Source of the DNA: Mycobacterium rhizamassiliense
Lineage (GTDB): Bacteria; Actinomycetota; Actinomycetes; Mycobacteriales; Mycobacteriaceae
Direction of reading: 5' to 3'
Assembly (NCBI RefSeq): GCF_900157375.1
Contig: NZ_LT721901.1
Coordinates: 1,605,077 to 1,669,076 of the forward strand
DNA length: 64,000 nt
Positions within the stretch are counted from its first letter, which is position 1, and each line of letters begins with the position of its first letter. The translations under genes were made by a program, and so were the position numbers. Under the pieces are notes generated by a model, which saw nothing but the letters and a program-made list of their open reading frames with translations, had not been told where the DNA came from and made no database searches. Shown here piece after piece: positions 34,784-43,031 of this stretch.

Positions 34784-36925
34784 TTACCCGCCCGAGTGTT
34801 GCATACGCGCCCGACCCGAGCGCGAACCTGTCGGCCAACCTGGACGGGCTCGACTCGGAATCGCGTACCGTCTTCGGAGTCTGCCGATCTGGGACCTCGT
34901 TGTCGCATACCGGTCGGCGATGCTATCCACGGATAACCGCTGGCGGCTGTAGAGGTCACGCAGGGTTGCCTCATCAAGTTCGCGACCGAGTCGATCGATC
35001 TCCGTCACCGCTCGGTGTCGACGCAAAATGGGTTTGGCTGGTCTCGACTTGGTCTTCGACGCTCTCGGATGCTGTTCAAAGAGATATCGGATGGCGGCCG
35101 GCGCAGCATCAAACTGGTTGGCTAGCTTCCTCACGGTCATTTTGCGATCCACCGCGAGACAATGGACTTCGTTGACATCGATCGCAGCCGGACTCTGCGC
35201 CACCAACCCGAGGTCGGCGATAAGGTCGAGTGGTGGATGCCACGAGAGCGGCTCCTTGATCCTGTTGCGGTTGAGGAACGCTCGTGCTTCGCCATCTAAT
35301 CGACGCGCCAGAGGCGCCGTCATAAGACGAGGGAAGTCTCGGACGGCGTAACGCATATCGCTCAGACTGAGTCGGTAGCCAACGAGGTCCTCCCTCGCAG
35401 TGGGAGAACCGCTGAGCTTCTCGATTAGGTAGTAGCGGGCAGCGGCCCACTCCTCATCGGTCGTGGCAGCCATGCCGAGGTCTCGAGACAATGCTCGCCA
35501 ACGGCTCCGCGTCAGCAAGGCTGTGTACTTCAACTGTCGCCTGCGCTGGTAGTCAATTGGCGAAGCTTCCTTGTCCAGATACTCATGGAGCCGGCAAATC
35601 GCAGCCCTGATCGAAGGCCATTGAGGCGATTGGCCAAGCACAACAAGACTGCGACCGAGCCCAACGCCGGAGAGGAAACCTCCCAACGACTCACAAACAT
35701 CTGACGGGCTCGCGTCCGCCCCTACCATCAACGTGGCTGCTGTGACCACGAGGCTGAGCTTCGAGCTACGCACACCTGTTATTGAGGGGAACTGTGCCTG
35801 CCACGCTGGCCATAACATTGCCGGCAAGCTGGTTGCCCTTTTTTTAAGCGCCTCTTTCCGGCGATCGGGGGCACACGGTTTCAATAATGCTGTACGCCAA
35901 CGTAACTGATCGATTGCTGACATATTAGGTGCGTGCGCTTTGATCACGATCGCAGCGGCGATCGAGTCCTCGCCGAAGCACGACCGCAGTTCACCAGGAC
36001 CCCGGTCGACGCTCTGTTTTTCGACCAGCCAGCGTGCACGATCTCCGGCCTCGTTCAAATTTGGTGCTTGGAGAATCGCAACTGCAGCTGTGACACCGAC
36101 TGCCGTATCAGCGGCACGCAGGGGCGGCTTTGCCTTCTTTGTCCTCCTCTGCCTTGCCGGACCGGTCACAGCCAAGTCAGCAGCACCCGCCACAGTTGAT
36201 AGGTCCGCGAACTTGACTGCGCCAAAGTCGTAAATCGAGGCGTAACTCAGGGCGCGATTTGCCAACATCATCACGTCGCGCAGTGTCTCGCGGGCGCTCT
36301 GCCGATGCCCACTGCCCGCGTAGACTCCGAAGTCCGCGTGATTGTGCTCGATCAAATCAAGAATGATTTGTTGGGCCGCGACGACGGGGTGTGCTTCCGG
36401 AAATTTGACTACGCTGCTGGAAGCCAGATCAGCTCCGCAAGGGCACAGGCTCGGCACGGCGAAACGCTGCGCCGGGTCCCTCCTAGGACGCCGTGCACAA
36501 TCAGGGCAAACGTCGACCAACAAGCAGCGATGGCGCACGCATACAAACGACCAGCCAAGTCGCCATTGCAACTGCCAGCGGCCAACGGTCTCGGCGAGGC
36601 ATTCGGGGCAGTATCTGGAGCCCGCTCGCGCAGCAAATGGAAAGGACTGGTTTACGAGCCCTGTGTTTTCATTGAGTTCAGTCGCGGTCCCGTCGTAGCG
36701 GCTTAACGTCATCGCCAGAAGGTCGGGCGCCGGTACACGAGTGGCATCGACCAGAAGCGCAATCTCGGCCGGCACCAGCCGACGAATCAAAGCTTGCTGT
36801 CTGCGCAGTGAAATTCCGAGGTGCCTGAACAATTGGCAGAGAGACAGATCCAAGCTTCGGGCTACCGCTTCCAACCACGAATCAACAGCTTCCCCCGCTA
36901 CCGGTGCAACTCTGACTGGAAGCAT
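34784..36925 (-). CDS. tniQ: TniQ/TnsD-family target-selection protein, 713 residues
   Basis: The protein starts with a TniQ domain (LPVRVAPVAGEAVDSWLEAVA) and the zinc site Cys106-x2-Cys109, Cys129-x2-His132, Cys140-x2-Cys143, plus Cys161-x-Cys163. The C-terminal half (residues about 540-700) contains two HTH-like repeats: VHCLAVDRKMTVRKLANQFDAAPAAIRYLFEQHP and LYSRQRLSVDSIADRYATTRSQIGRLRRRYAIPSR. That C-terminal architecture is known for TnsD proteins that bind a specific chromosomal site. Its start is 122 bases from the dnaB stop. It is larger than and only distantly related to the other TniQ. The Shine-Dalgarno sequence is weak (GGAG 14 bases away). Confidence 0.86.
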   Translation of the reverse strand: MLPVRVAPVAGEAVDSWLEAVARSLDLSLCQLFRHLGISLRRQQALIRRLVPAEIALLVDATRVPAPDLLAMTLSRYDGTATELNENTGLVNQSFPFAARAGSRYCPECLAETVGRWQLQWRLGWSFVCVRHRCLLVDVCPDCARRPRRDPAQRFAVPSLCPCGADLASSSVVKFPEAHPVVAAQQIILDLIEHNHADFGVYAGSGHRQSARETLRDVMMLANRALSYASIYDFGAVKFADLSTVAGAADLAVTGPARQRRTKKAKPPLRAADTAVGVTAAVAILQAPNLNEAGDRARWLVEKQSVDRGPGELRSCFGEDSIAAAIVIKAHAPNMSAIDQLRWRTALLKPCAPDRRKEALKKRATSLPAMLWPAWQAQFPSITGVRSSKLSLVVTAATLMVGADASPSDVCESLGGFLSGVGLGRSLVVLGQSPQWPSIRAAICRLHEYLDKEASPIDYQRRRQLKYTALLTRSRWRALSRDLGMAATTDEEWAAARYYLIEKLSGSPTAREDLVGYRLSLSDMRYAVRDFPRLMTAPLARRLDGEARAFLNRNRIKEPLSWHPPLDLIADLGLVAQSPAAIDVNEVHCLAVDRKMTVRKLANQFDAAPAAIRYLFEQHPRASKTKSRPAKPILRRHRAVTEIDRLGRELDEATLRDLYSRQRLSVDSIADRYATTRSQIGRLRRRYAIPSRARPGWPTGSRSGRARMQHSGG

Positions 36926-37047
36926 GGCTGGAATTCGATGTCTCCGTCAAAGCCCTGAAGTTCGTTGAGCAAAGCCATGGGTCGAGTGGGGCTTGTTAAA
37001 CAAGACTGCTCACTTTGTCAATCTTCGCTGCATCTCGACACCTACAC
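36926..37047. promoter_or_regulatory. Gap between the tniQ2 start and the dnaB stop
   Basis: These 122 bases hold the promoter of tniQ2 and, by position, the likely right end of the mobile element. A palindrome CTTGTT-A-AACAAG lies at 36,992-37,004. No hairpin terminator for dnaB is obvious. No tRNA is present. Confidence 0.45.
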
Positions 37048-38424
37048 CTAGCGCGCCATGTTGGTGAAGCGCGACAGGTGCAGCTGGTGCGCGACGGTGA
37101 CCGTCTTGGTCGGACCGTTGCGGTGCTTGGCCAGGATGAAGTCGGCCTCTCCCCCGCGCGGGTCGTCGCGCTCGAAGGCGTCGGGGCGGTTCAGCAGGAT
37201 GACCATGTCGGCGTCCTGCTCCAGCGATCCGGATTCACGAAGGTCGGACAGCATCGGCTTCTTGTCGGTGCGCTGCTCGGGACCACGGTTCAGCTGGCTG
37301 ATCGCCACCACCGGGACCTCAAGCTCTTTGGCCAACAGTTTGAGGTGCCGAGAGAATTCGGAAACCTCGAGCTGCCGTGACTCGACCTTCTTGCCGGACG
37401 ACATCAGCTGCAGATAGTCGATCACGACCAGGCGCAGGTCGGACTTCTGCTTCAGCCGGCGTGCCTTGGCGCGGATCTCCATCATGGTCAGGTTCGGTGA
37501 GTCGTCGATGTACAGCGGCGCCTCGCTGATCTCGCTCATCCGCCGCGCCAGCCGCGTCCAGTCGTCGTCGTTCATCCGGCCCGATCGCATGTCGGCCAGC
37601 TTGATCTTCGCCTCGGCCGACAGCAGCCGCATGACGATCTCGGACTTGCTCATTTCCAGCGAGAAGATGACGCTGGCCATCCGGTGCTTGATGGAGCAGG
37701 AGCGCAAAAAATCGAGTCCAAGCGTGCTTTTGCCCACGCCAGGACGAGCCGCCACGATGATCATCTGCCCGGCGTGCAGACCGTTGGTCACTTCGTCGAG
37801 TTCGGTGAAACCGGTCGGCACGCCGCGCGCGACGCCACCATTGGAGGCGATGGCATCGATCTCGTCCATCGTCGGCTGCAGCAGGTCTTCCAGCGGGACG
37901 AAATCCTCCGAGGTTCGCCGCTCGGCGACCTCGTAGATCTCGGCCTGCGCGCGGTCCACGATCTCGGCTACGTCGGCACCCTCGGCGCCCGCGTAGCCGT
38001 ACTGCACGACCCGCGTGCCGGCCTCCACGAGCCGGCGCAGCAGCGCCTTCTCGGCGACGATGTCAGCGTAGTAGCCCGCGTTGGCGGCGGTCGGCACCGT
38101 CGAGATCAAGGTGTGCAGATACGGCGCCCCGCCGATCCTGCGGAGCAGCCCGCGGCGGTCCAGCTCCGCGGCGACCGTCACCGCGTCGGCCGGCTCGCCT
38201 CGGCCGTACAGGTCCAGGATCGAGTCGTAGACGTTCTGGTGCGCCGGGCGGTAGAAGTCACCGGGCCGCACGCGCTCCAGCACATCGGCGATCGCGTCCT
38301 TGCTGAGCAGCATCCCGCCCAGCACCGACTGCTCGGCGGCCATGTCCTGCGGTGGCTGACGACCGAAATCCTCACTGGGCGGCGAGGCATCCATGCCAGG
38401 CGCTAGATCGTCGACGACCGCCAT
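37048..38424 (-). CDS. dnaB: Replicative DNA helicase DnaB
   Basis: The 458-residue protein unwinds DNA ahead of the replication fork as a hexamer. It has the N-terminal domain (MAAEQSVLGGMLLSKDAI), the RecA-like core with Walker A ARPGVGKST and Walker B VVIDYLQLM, and the conserved GP-E-Q-R-x-D-K-x-P segment. The helicase is intact and of normal length; the M. tuberculosis homologue carries an intein, and none is present here. The gene is transcribed leftward and ends at the island. In M. tuberculosis the gene order continues through Rv0059, so the island lies exactly in this gap. A cluster of DnaA-box-like sequences lies upstream. Confidence 0.97.
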   Translation of the reverse strand: MAVVDDLAPGMDASPPSEDFGRQPPQDMAAEQSVLGGMLLSKDAIADVLERVRPGDFYRPAHQNVYDSILDLYGRGEPADAVTVAAELDRRGLLRRIGGAPYLHTLISTVPTAANAGYYADIVAEKALLRRLVEAGTRVVQYGYAGAEGADVAEIVDRAQAEIYEVAERRTSEDFVPLEDLLQPTMDEIDAIASNGGVARGVPTGFTELDEVTNGLHAGQMIIVAARPGVGKSTLGLDFLRSCSIKHRMASVIFSLEMSKSEIVMRLLSAEAKIKLADMRSGRMNDDDWTRLARRMSEISEAPLYIDDSPNLTMMEIRAKARRLKQKSDLRLVVIDYLQLMSSGKKVESRQLEVSEFSRHLKLLAKELEVPVVAISQLNRGPEQRTDKKPMLSDLRESGSLEQDADMVILLNRPDAFERDDPRGGEADFILAKHRNGPTKTVTVAHQLHLSRFTNMAR

Positions 38425-38639
38425 GAGCCCACACCTCCCTCTGACACACGTACCCGAACATACATTCGATGACTGACACTCCGAGCGTAAGTCAAGGCAC
38501 CGTCACCCCCCAGCCTGTGACACCCATAAGCCTCGCGCCTCGAAGACCGTAAGCGTTGCTGGCCGGTAGGTGAAAGGGCCGCTGTTCATAACACTGTGCA
38601 TCGTGTGTGCATATCCATCGACACCTGTGTTGAGTGGGG

Positions 38640-38724
38640 TGTGGAGAACCTGTGGATTAATTCGCGACGCTGCGACATCACTGCTGTTAAGGGCAGTACA
38701 CCACTGCACATTTGGTGTGGAGAA
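38640..38724. promoter_or_regulatory. Cluster of three DnaA-box-like sites
   Basis: Two perfect TTSTCCACA matches and one with one changed base lie within 85 bases, all in the same orientation. The cluster is 216 to 300 bases upstream of the dnaB start codon. This is consistent with DnaA binding here, but not with an origin by itself since no AT-rich unwinding element is obvious. Confidence 0.5.
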
Positions 38725-38907
38725 GAATCTCTTCGGCGTGTCGGGCCAGGTTACTGTGTCGGGCGTGTTGTCTTGCGGCCAGATTTTCCTTGCGTTACGG
38801 GGTGGTTAAGAGGTCCCCGCGCCGACACCACCGAAATAGTTCGCCAGCTCAGGCGGCCGCGGGATGCGCACAGCGGGCGCTGGGCGGGCGCATAGCGGCC
38901 CAACGAA

Positions 38908-38940
38908 TTCCGGCGCCACCCGTCGAGGGCGGCGCCGGAA
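38908..38940 (-). terminator. Hairpin downstream of rplI
   Basis: The arms TTCCGGCGCC and GGCGCCGGAA pair perfectly over 10 bases around a 13-base loop, 20 bases after the rplI stop. No T run follows on the minus strand, which is common for mycobacterial intrinsic terminators. Confidence 0.7.
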
Positions 38941-38959
38941 GAGAGCAAATGTTGCGGAG

Positions 38960-39418
38960 TTAGCTGTCCGCTACGACGTCGAGCGAGAACTCGACGTCGA
39001 CCTCCGGGTGCAAATGAACGGAAATCGGGTGCTTGCCGACCGCCTTGATGTGTGACTTGGGCAGTCGGACGATCCGCTTGTCGAGGTTGGGGCCGCCGGC
39101 CTTCTTGATGGCGCCCACCACGTCGGCGCTGGTCACCGAGCCGAACAATTTGCCGGAGTCGGCCGCGGTTTTCACCGGCAGCGCGACCGGGCCAAGCGAC
39201 TGGATGGCCGTTTTGATCTCGTTGGCGTGCTCGAGGTCGCGGATCGTCTTCGTTTCGCGGGCCCGGCGGATCTCGTCGGCCTGCTTCTGCGCGCCGCGCG
39301 AGGCGACGATCGCCAGGCCGCGCGGCAGCAGGAAGTTGCGGCCGTAGCCGTCCTTGACCTCGACCGTGTCGCCGACGCCACCGAGGTGGTCGACGTCAGC
39401 CGTCAGAATCAGCTTCAT
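38960..39418 (-). CDS. rplI: 50S ribosomal protein L9
   Basis: The 152-residue protein has the L9 signature [21 protein letters not shown] (about residues 14-34), the central connecting helix ([21 protein letters not shown]) and a C-terminal domain. L9 binds 23S rRNA domain V near the L1 stalk and affects frameshifting. It is the last gene of the rpsF-ssb-rpsR-rplI operon, 32 bases after rpsR. Length matches the family. Confidence 0.97.
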   Translation of the reverse strand: MKLILTADVDHLGGVGDTVEVKDGYGRNFLLPRGLAIVASRGAQKQADEIRRARETKTIRDLEHANEIKTAIQSLGPVALPVKTAADSGKLFGSVTSADVVGAIKKAGGPNLDKRIVRLPKSHIKAVGKHPISVHLHPEVDVEFSLDVVADS

Positions 39419-39450
39419 CTTTTACGTACTTTCGGTTGAGCGTTCGGCGG

Positions 39451-39705
39451 TTATCGGGCCGAAGAGGTGAACGGCAGCAGCGCCACCTCGCGGGCATTCT
39501 TGACTGCGATCGCGATGTCGCGCTGGTGCTGCACGCAGTTACCGGTCACGCGGCGCGCCCGGATCTTGCCGCGCTCACTGATGTAAGTGCGCAGCAGCGT
39601 CGTGTCCTTGTAGTCGATGTCCTGCCCCTTCTTGGAGCAGAACACGCATTTGCGTGCCTTGATCGGCTTTTCGGGAGCCGGGCGCCGCTTAGTGGATTTG
39701 GCCAT
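39451..39705 (-). CDS. rpsR: 30S ribosomal protein S18
   Basis: The 84-residue protein has the S18 core ([49 protein letters not shown]). The Cys in CVFC and the Cys in GNCVQHQR form a zinc site, so this is the Cys-containing (C+) form, like RpsR1 of mycobacteria rather than the zinc-independent alternative. S18 binds 16S rRNA together with S6, whose gene is in the same operon. Confidence 0.96.
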   Translation of the reverse strand: MAKSTKRRPAPEKPIKARKCVFCSKKGQDIDYKDTTLLRTYISERGKIRARRVTGNCVQHQRDIAIAVKNAREVALLPFTSSAR

Positions 39706-39755
39706 GCGATTTTTCTTTCTTGTTCTTGGTCTTTGGAGTTAAAGGGTTCGCGGGA

Positions 39756-40235
39756 TCAGAACGGCGGTTCTTCGTCACCGCCGCCGAAGGAGCCCGACGC
39801 TGGGGCGCTGCCCCACGGGTCGTCCGCCGGTGCGCTGCTCGCCTGCTCGGCGGCCGCCGGGCGGGAGCTGCGGCTGGCCTTGTTGACCTTCGCCGTGGCG
39901 TACTTGAGCGAGGGCCCGATCTCGTCGACCTCGACCTCGAAAACCGTGCGCTTCTCGCCCTCGCGGGTCTCGAAGGAACGCTGCTTGAGCCGCCCGGTGA
40001 CGAGCACCCGGGAGCCGCGGGTCAGGCTCTCGGCGACGTTCTCGGCCGCCTCGCGCCAGATGTTGCACCGCAAGAACAGCGCCTCGCCGTCCTTCCACTC
40101 CCCGCTCTGCCGGTCATATATCCGGGGGGTGGACGCCACGGTGAAGTTCGCGACGGCAGCACCCGACGGGGTGAACCGCAGTTCGGGGTCGGCGGTCAGA
40201 TTTCCGACGACTGTAATAGTGGTGTCACCAGCCAC
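39756..40235 (-). CDS. ssb: Single-stranded DNA-binding protein SSB
   Basis: The 159-residue protein has the OB fold ([46 protein letters not shown]) in residues 1-115, a Gly/Ala/Ser-rich linker and the acidic tip DEEPPF that binds replication partners. It coats single-stranded DNA in replication and repair. It lies between rpsF and rpsR, the conserved bacterial order. Confidence 0.97.
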   Translation of the reverse strand: MAGDTTITVVGNLTADPELRFTPSGAAVANFTVASTPRIYDRQSGEWKDGEALFLRCNIWREAAENVAESLTRGSRVLVTGRLKQRSFETREGEKRTVFEVEVDEIGPSLKYATAKVNKASRSSRPAAAEQASSAPADDPWGSAPASGSFGGGDEEPPF

Positions 40236-40306
40236 TGGTGCCTCCTGGGTCGGTTCCGGTTCTCGTGGTTTTGCTGAGCCTACGCAGCCTTGCCGACGGC
40301 CGGAAC

Positions 40307-40597
40307 TCAGTGCTTGTCAGTGCGCATCACTTTGGTGCGCAGAACCGACTCGTTGAGGCTGAGCTGTCGATCGAGCTCGGACACCGTCGCCGGCTCCGCC
40401 TTCAGGTCAACGACGACGTAGATGCCTTCGGCGTGCTTGGCGATCTCGTAAGCCAACCGGCGCTTTCCCCAGATGTCGACCTTGTCGACACTGCCGCCGT
40501 CCTTACGGACGACATTGAGGAACGTCTCCAATGACGGAGCAACGGTACGTTCGTCGAGCGTGGGGTCAAGAATGACCATGATTTCGTATGGACGCAT
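40307..40597 (-). CDS. rpsF: 30S ribosomal protein S6
   Basis: The 96-residue protein begins [12 protein letters not shown] and has the S6 fold (strand-helix-strand, with [22 protein letters not shown]). It binds S18 and 16S rRNA. It is the first gene of the operon. The leader at 40,598-40,722 includes the ribosome binding site GAGGTGGTGAGG and a small hairpin, CACGG-tcgtt-CCGTG at 40,631-40,645; an S6/S18 feedback site is possible but not shown by sequence. Confidence 0.96.
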   Translation of the reverse strand: MRPYEIMVILDPTLDERTVAPSLETFLNVVRKDGGSVDKVDIWGKRRLAYEIAKHAEGIYVVVDLKAEPATVSELDRQLSLNESVLRTKVMRTDKH

Positions 40598-40722
40598 GGA
40601 AACCTCACCACCTCCTCTGGTCTAAGCGGCCACGGTCGTTCCGTGACAGGAGTGTCGCCTGCGTCGGCAACCGCCCCAGGGTACCGGACGCCTGGCCAGG
40701 ACCCCAAAACGCGCACGACGCG

Positions 40723-41361
40723 CTAGTGCCGGGCCCGCCGGTATTCGTCGGCCCTGGCCCTGGTCGCCTCGTCGGCCTTCGCGAGCGAGCCGGAATCGAA
40801 CGGCGGCTGCGGGTCGTATTCGATCAGCAGCTGGGCGGCCGTTGCGGCCTCCCGGTCGACGAGCAGCTCCACCAGCCGCAGCGCCATGTCGATGCCGCTG
40901 GAGACGCCCGCGGCGGTGACCATTCGCTGCGGTAGGTGCTCGACGACCCGGTCGGGGACGTAGCGTGCGCCCAATTCGTTGAGCAACTCCGCGGCCGACC
41001 AATGCGTCGTCGCGGTGAGCCCGTCCAACAGGCCCGCGGCGGCCAGCAGCAGCGCGCCGGTACACACCGACGTGGTGAACGTGGTCGTCGGATGGACCGA
41101 CTGCAGCCAGGCGCGGATCTGTTCGTCGTGGATCAGCTGGCGCGTGCCGATGCCGCCGGGGAACACGACCACATCCGGTGCGCGGACTTCGTCGAAGGTG
41201 GCGTCGCAGCTGACGCCGAGCATCCCGTTCTCCGTGCGGACCTCACCGCGGCGATGCCCGATGAACACCACGTCGATCGTCGGCACCCGCTGCAGCACCT
41301 CGTAGGGCCCGACGGCGTCGAGTGCGGTGAAGCGGTCAAACAGCGGGATGGCGACGAGCAT
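40723..41361 (-). CDS. DJ-1/PfpI family protein, isonitrile-hydratase-like (Rv0052 type)
   Basis: This 212-residue protein has the class I glutamine-amidotransferase-like fold. Nucleophile elbow Cys100-Thr101 (TSVCTGALLLAAAG) and Asp15 in TALDAVGPYEVLQ match the residues used by isonitrile (cyclohexyl-isocyanide) hydratase, and the same domain occurs at the N-terminus of some AraC regulators. The ATG shares one base with the stop of the upstream gene (TGATG). Homologous to M. tuberculosis Rv0052. The substrate is not known. Confidence 0.88.
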   Translation of the reverse strand: MLVAIPLFDRFTALDAVGPYEVLQRVPTIDVVFIGHRRGEVRTENGMLGVSCDATFDEVRAPDVVVFPGGIGTRQLIHDEQIRAWLQSVHPTTTFTTSVCTGALLLAAAGLLDGLTATTHWSAAELLNELGARYVPDRVVEHLPQRMVTAAGVSSGIDMALRLVELLVDREAATAAQLLIEYDPQPPFDSGSLAKADEATRARADEYRRARH

Positions 41362-43031
41362 CAGGGCTGCCGTGGCGCGGTCAGGGCTTCGGCGTCGCTG
41401 TCGTCGTCGGCCTCGGTGTCGGCGTAACGCTGCGCGGGTCGCCGGAAGCCGGCCGGATGCAGCCGCGCCGGCAGCCAGTCCGGCGGCGCGTCGGGGGCCC
41501 GGTCGAACGGCCCGCCGGCGGGGTCGTCCACCCGTCCGCCCCAGCGCACCAGGTCTTCCTCGGGCCGGTAGATCTGCCGAATCACCAACGCGCACAGCGC
41601 CACGACGGCGATGTCGCGCAGCAGCACGGTCGTGGTGAAGAACTGCTCGGGCAGCGAACGGTTCGGATTGCCGTACAGCAAGTACATCCGCGGCACCCAC
41701 ACCAGCGCGTCGATCGTCATCCACGCCAGCAGGATCCGGCGGTGCGGCAACGCCAGCACCGCCAGCGGCACCAGCCACAGCGAGAACTGCGGGCTCCAGA
41801 CCTTGTTGGTCAGCAGGAACGCCGCCACCACCAAGAACAGCAACTGCGGCACCCGTGGTCGCTGCGGAGCGGTGAACGCTATGTAAGTGATTGCCGCGCA
41901 ACACAATACGAACAGCACGGCGACGACGGTGTTCAGGACCGTCGGCGGCTCCCAGAAGCCTAGCGTGGGATCGAACCCGCGCCAGCCGGTGAACGACTTC
42001 ACCACGTTGTACACCGAGTCCATGTCGTCGCCACGGCGGGTGTTGAGCCGGAAGAACTCCGACCACCCCCGCGGAAAGAGCAGCAGCACAGGCAGATTCA
42101 CCAGCAGCCAGGTCAGCGCGGCCACCCCCGCCGTGCGGGCCAGCGCACGGAGCCGGCCGGTCCGGATCCCCAGCACCAGCATCGGGCCCAGGAACAGCAG
42201 CGGATACAGCTTGGCCGCGGCGCCCAGCCCGATGAGCACGCCGGCCAGCACCGGCTTACGCCGCGCCCAGGCCAGCAGCCCGCCCATCGCGAAAGCCGTT
42301 GCCAGCGCGTCGAAATTGGTGAATATCTGGAAGATCAGCAGCGGCGACCCGGCCACCAATGCGGCATCCCAGATTCTCCGGCCCGACAGGCCGGCGGTCG
42401 CCCACACCGTCGCCAGCCACGCCAGCGCCAGACCGAACGCGGCGACGTCGAAGAACATCACCACCTCGGCGATCACCGGCAGCGCCACCAGCTTGCTCAG
42501 CGCGGTGTAGGTCTTGGCCACCGCCATCGACGCGTACTGGTAGACGCCGGTCAGCACCGGATACTCCATGTAGCGCACCGCGGGCTTGCCGTCGTAGCGC
42601 AGCTGCGGTGTCCCACTGGAATCGCTCTCGATCCAGCTGGACTTGTACGGAAACTTCCCCTGGCTCAACAACTCCGCGCCGTACAGCGGCACCGTGTCGG
42701 AGTAGCACAATTCGTAGTAGGCGCGCTGGTTGTCCCAGTTGGCGACCCGCTGATCGGCCGTTCCCTTGCCGGTGCTCTGCAGGCAGGCCGCCTTGGTCGA
42801 CCAGCCCAGTGCCATGAACACCAGCGCGATCATGAACATCACCCGCAGCGGCGTCAGCAGCCGGGCCCGACCGATCAGCGCGTGCCGTCCCACCGGTCCG
42901 CCGATGGCGTCGGCGAACGCGGCACCCAAAGAGTCGGTGTGGCTGGGGCAATCGCGGTTGGCGACGCTGCGTAAGTCGGCGGCCAGGGGCCGCGGTGAAA
43001 TGGTGGGGCCGCTCTGCTCGTCGCCGGTCAC
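41361..43031 (-). CDS. GT87-type polyprenol-phosphate mannosyltransferase-like membrane protein (Rv0051 type)
   Basis: The 556-residue protein has about ten hydrophobic segments from LRVMFMIALVFMALGW (about residue 62) to IAVVALCALVIRQIY (about 490). The pattern and the Rv0051-like gene position fit the GT87 family of membrane mannosyltransferases (DUF2029), which use polyprenyl-phosphate mannose outside the membrane. The N-terminal 60 and C-terminal 60 residues are cytoplasm-like and polar. It lies directly between ponA1 and the DJ-1 gene and overlaps both by 1 to 4 bases. Confidence 0.85.
   Translation of the reverse strand: MTGDEQSGPTISPRPLAADLRSVANRDCPSHTDSLGAAFADAIGGPVGRHALIGRARLLTPLRVMFMIALVFMALGWSTKAACLQSTGKGTADQRVANWDNQRAYYELCYSDTVPLYGAELLSQGKFPYKSSWIESDSSGTPQLRYDGKPAVRYMEYPVLTGVYQYASMAVAKTYTALSKLVALPVIAEVVMFFDVAAFGLALAWLATVWATAGLSGRRIWDAALVAGSPLLIFQIFTNFDALATAFAMGGLLAWARRKPVLAGVLIGLGAAAKLYPLLFLGPMLVLGIRTGRLRALARTAGVAALTWLLVNLPVLLLFPRGWSEFFRLNTRRGDDMDSVYNVVKSFTGWRGFDPTLGFWEPPTVLNTVVAVLFVLCCAAITYIAFTAPQRPRVPQLLFLVVAAFLLTNKVWSPQFSLWLVPLAVLALPHRRILLAWMTIDALVWVPRMYLLYGNPNRSLPEQFFTTTVLLRDIAVVALCALVIRQIYRPEEDLVRWGGRVDDPAGGPFDRAPDAPPDWLPARLHPAGFRRPAQRYADTEADDDSDAEALTAPRQP

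Larger units (their letters stand above)
28510..36925. mobile_element. Tn7-like transposition module (TniQ, TnsC, TnsB, TnsA, TniQ)
   Basis: The span covers the five recognisable transposition genes. TnsA-TnsB-TnsC lie in one leftward operon; one TniQ is upstream of it on the same strand and the other is convergent to it from the left. This is the composition of Tn7-like elements: TnsB joins DNA ends, TnsA cuts the other strand, TnsC is the ATP-dependent regulator and TniQ/TnsD proteins choose the target. The right limit is close to the 3' end of dnaB, 122 bases after the tniQ start. The left limit is unknown and the cargo probably extends to about 25 kb or beyond. No terminal repeats or target duplication could be fixed by eye. 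Confidence 0.82.
38425..38959. promoter_or_regulatory. dnaB upstream region with DnaA-box-like sequences and rplI terminator
   Basis: This 535-base gap contains no supported gene; M. tuberculosis has Rv0057 in the equivalent place. TGTGGAGAA occurs at 38,640-38,648 and again at 38,716-38,724, and TGTGGATTA at 38,651-38,659. On the other strand these read TTCTCCACA, TTCTCCACA and TAATCCACA, against the mycobacterial DnaA box TTSTCCACA. The rplI hairpin is at 38,908-38,940. Confidence 0.55.

Noticed and set aside
25319..36925. CRISPR-associated transposon (CAST)
   Set aside because: No Cas5, Cas6, Cas7, Cas8 or Cas12k gene, and no repeat-spacer array, lies in the window.
36992..37004. Palindrome CTTGTT-A-AACAAG as a terminal repeat or attachment site
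   Set aside because: It is short, single-copy and without a partner on the left side; listed only in the gap description.
37025..37041. A TGT-starting right end (reverse complement TGTCGAGATG) next to the dnaB stop as the Tn7-like terminal
   Set aside because: No matching TGTCGAGATG partner with a 5-base duplication was found between 22 and 26 kb by eye; the nearest, at 23,045, shares only TGTCG.
36926..37047. tRNA gene as attachment site
   Set aside because: No cloverleaf arms or conserved TTCGA-type sequence are present; the element abuts dnaB instead.
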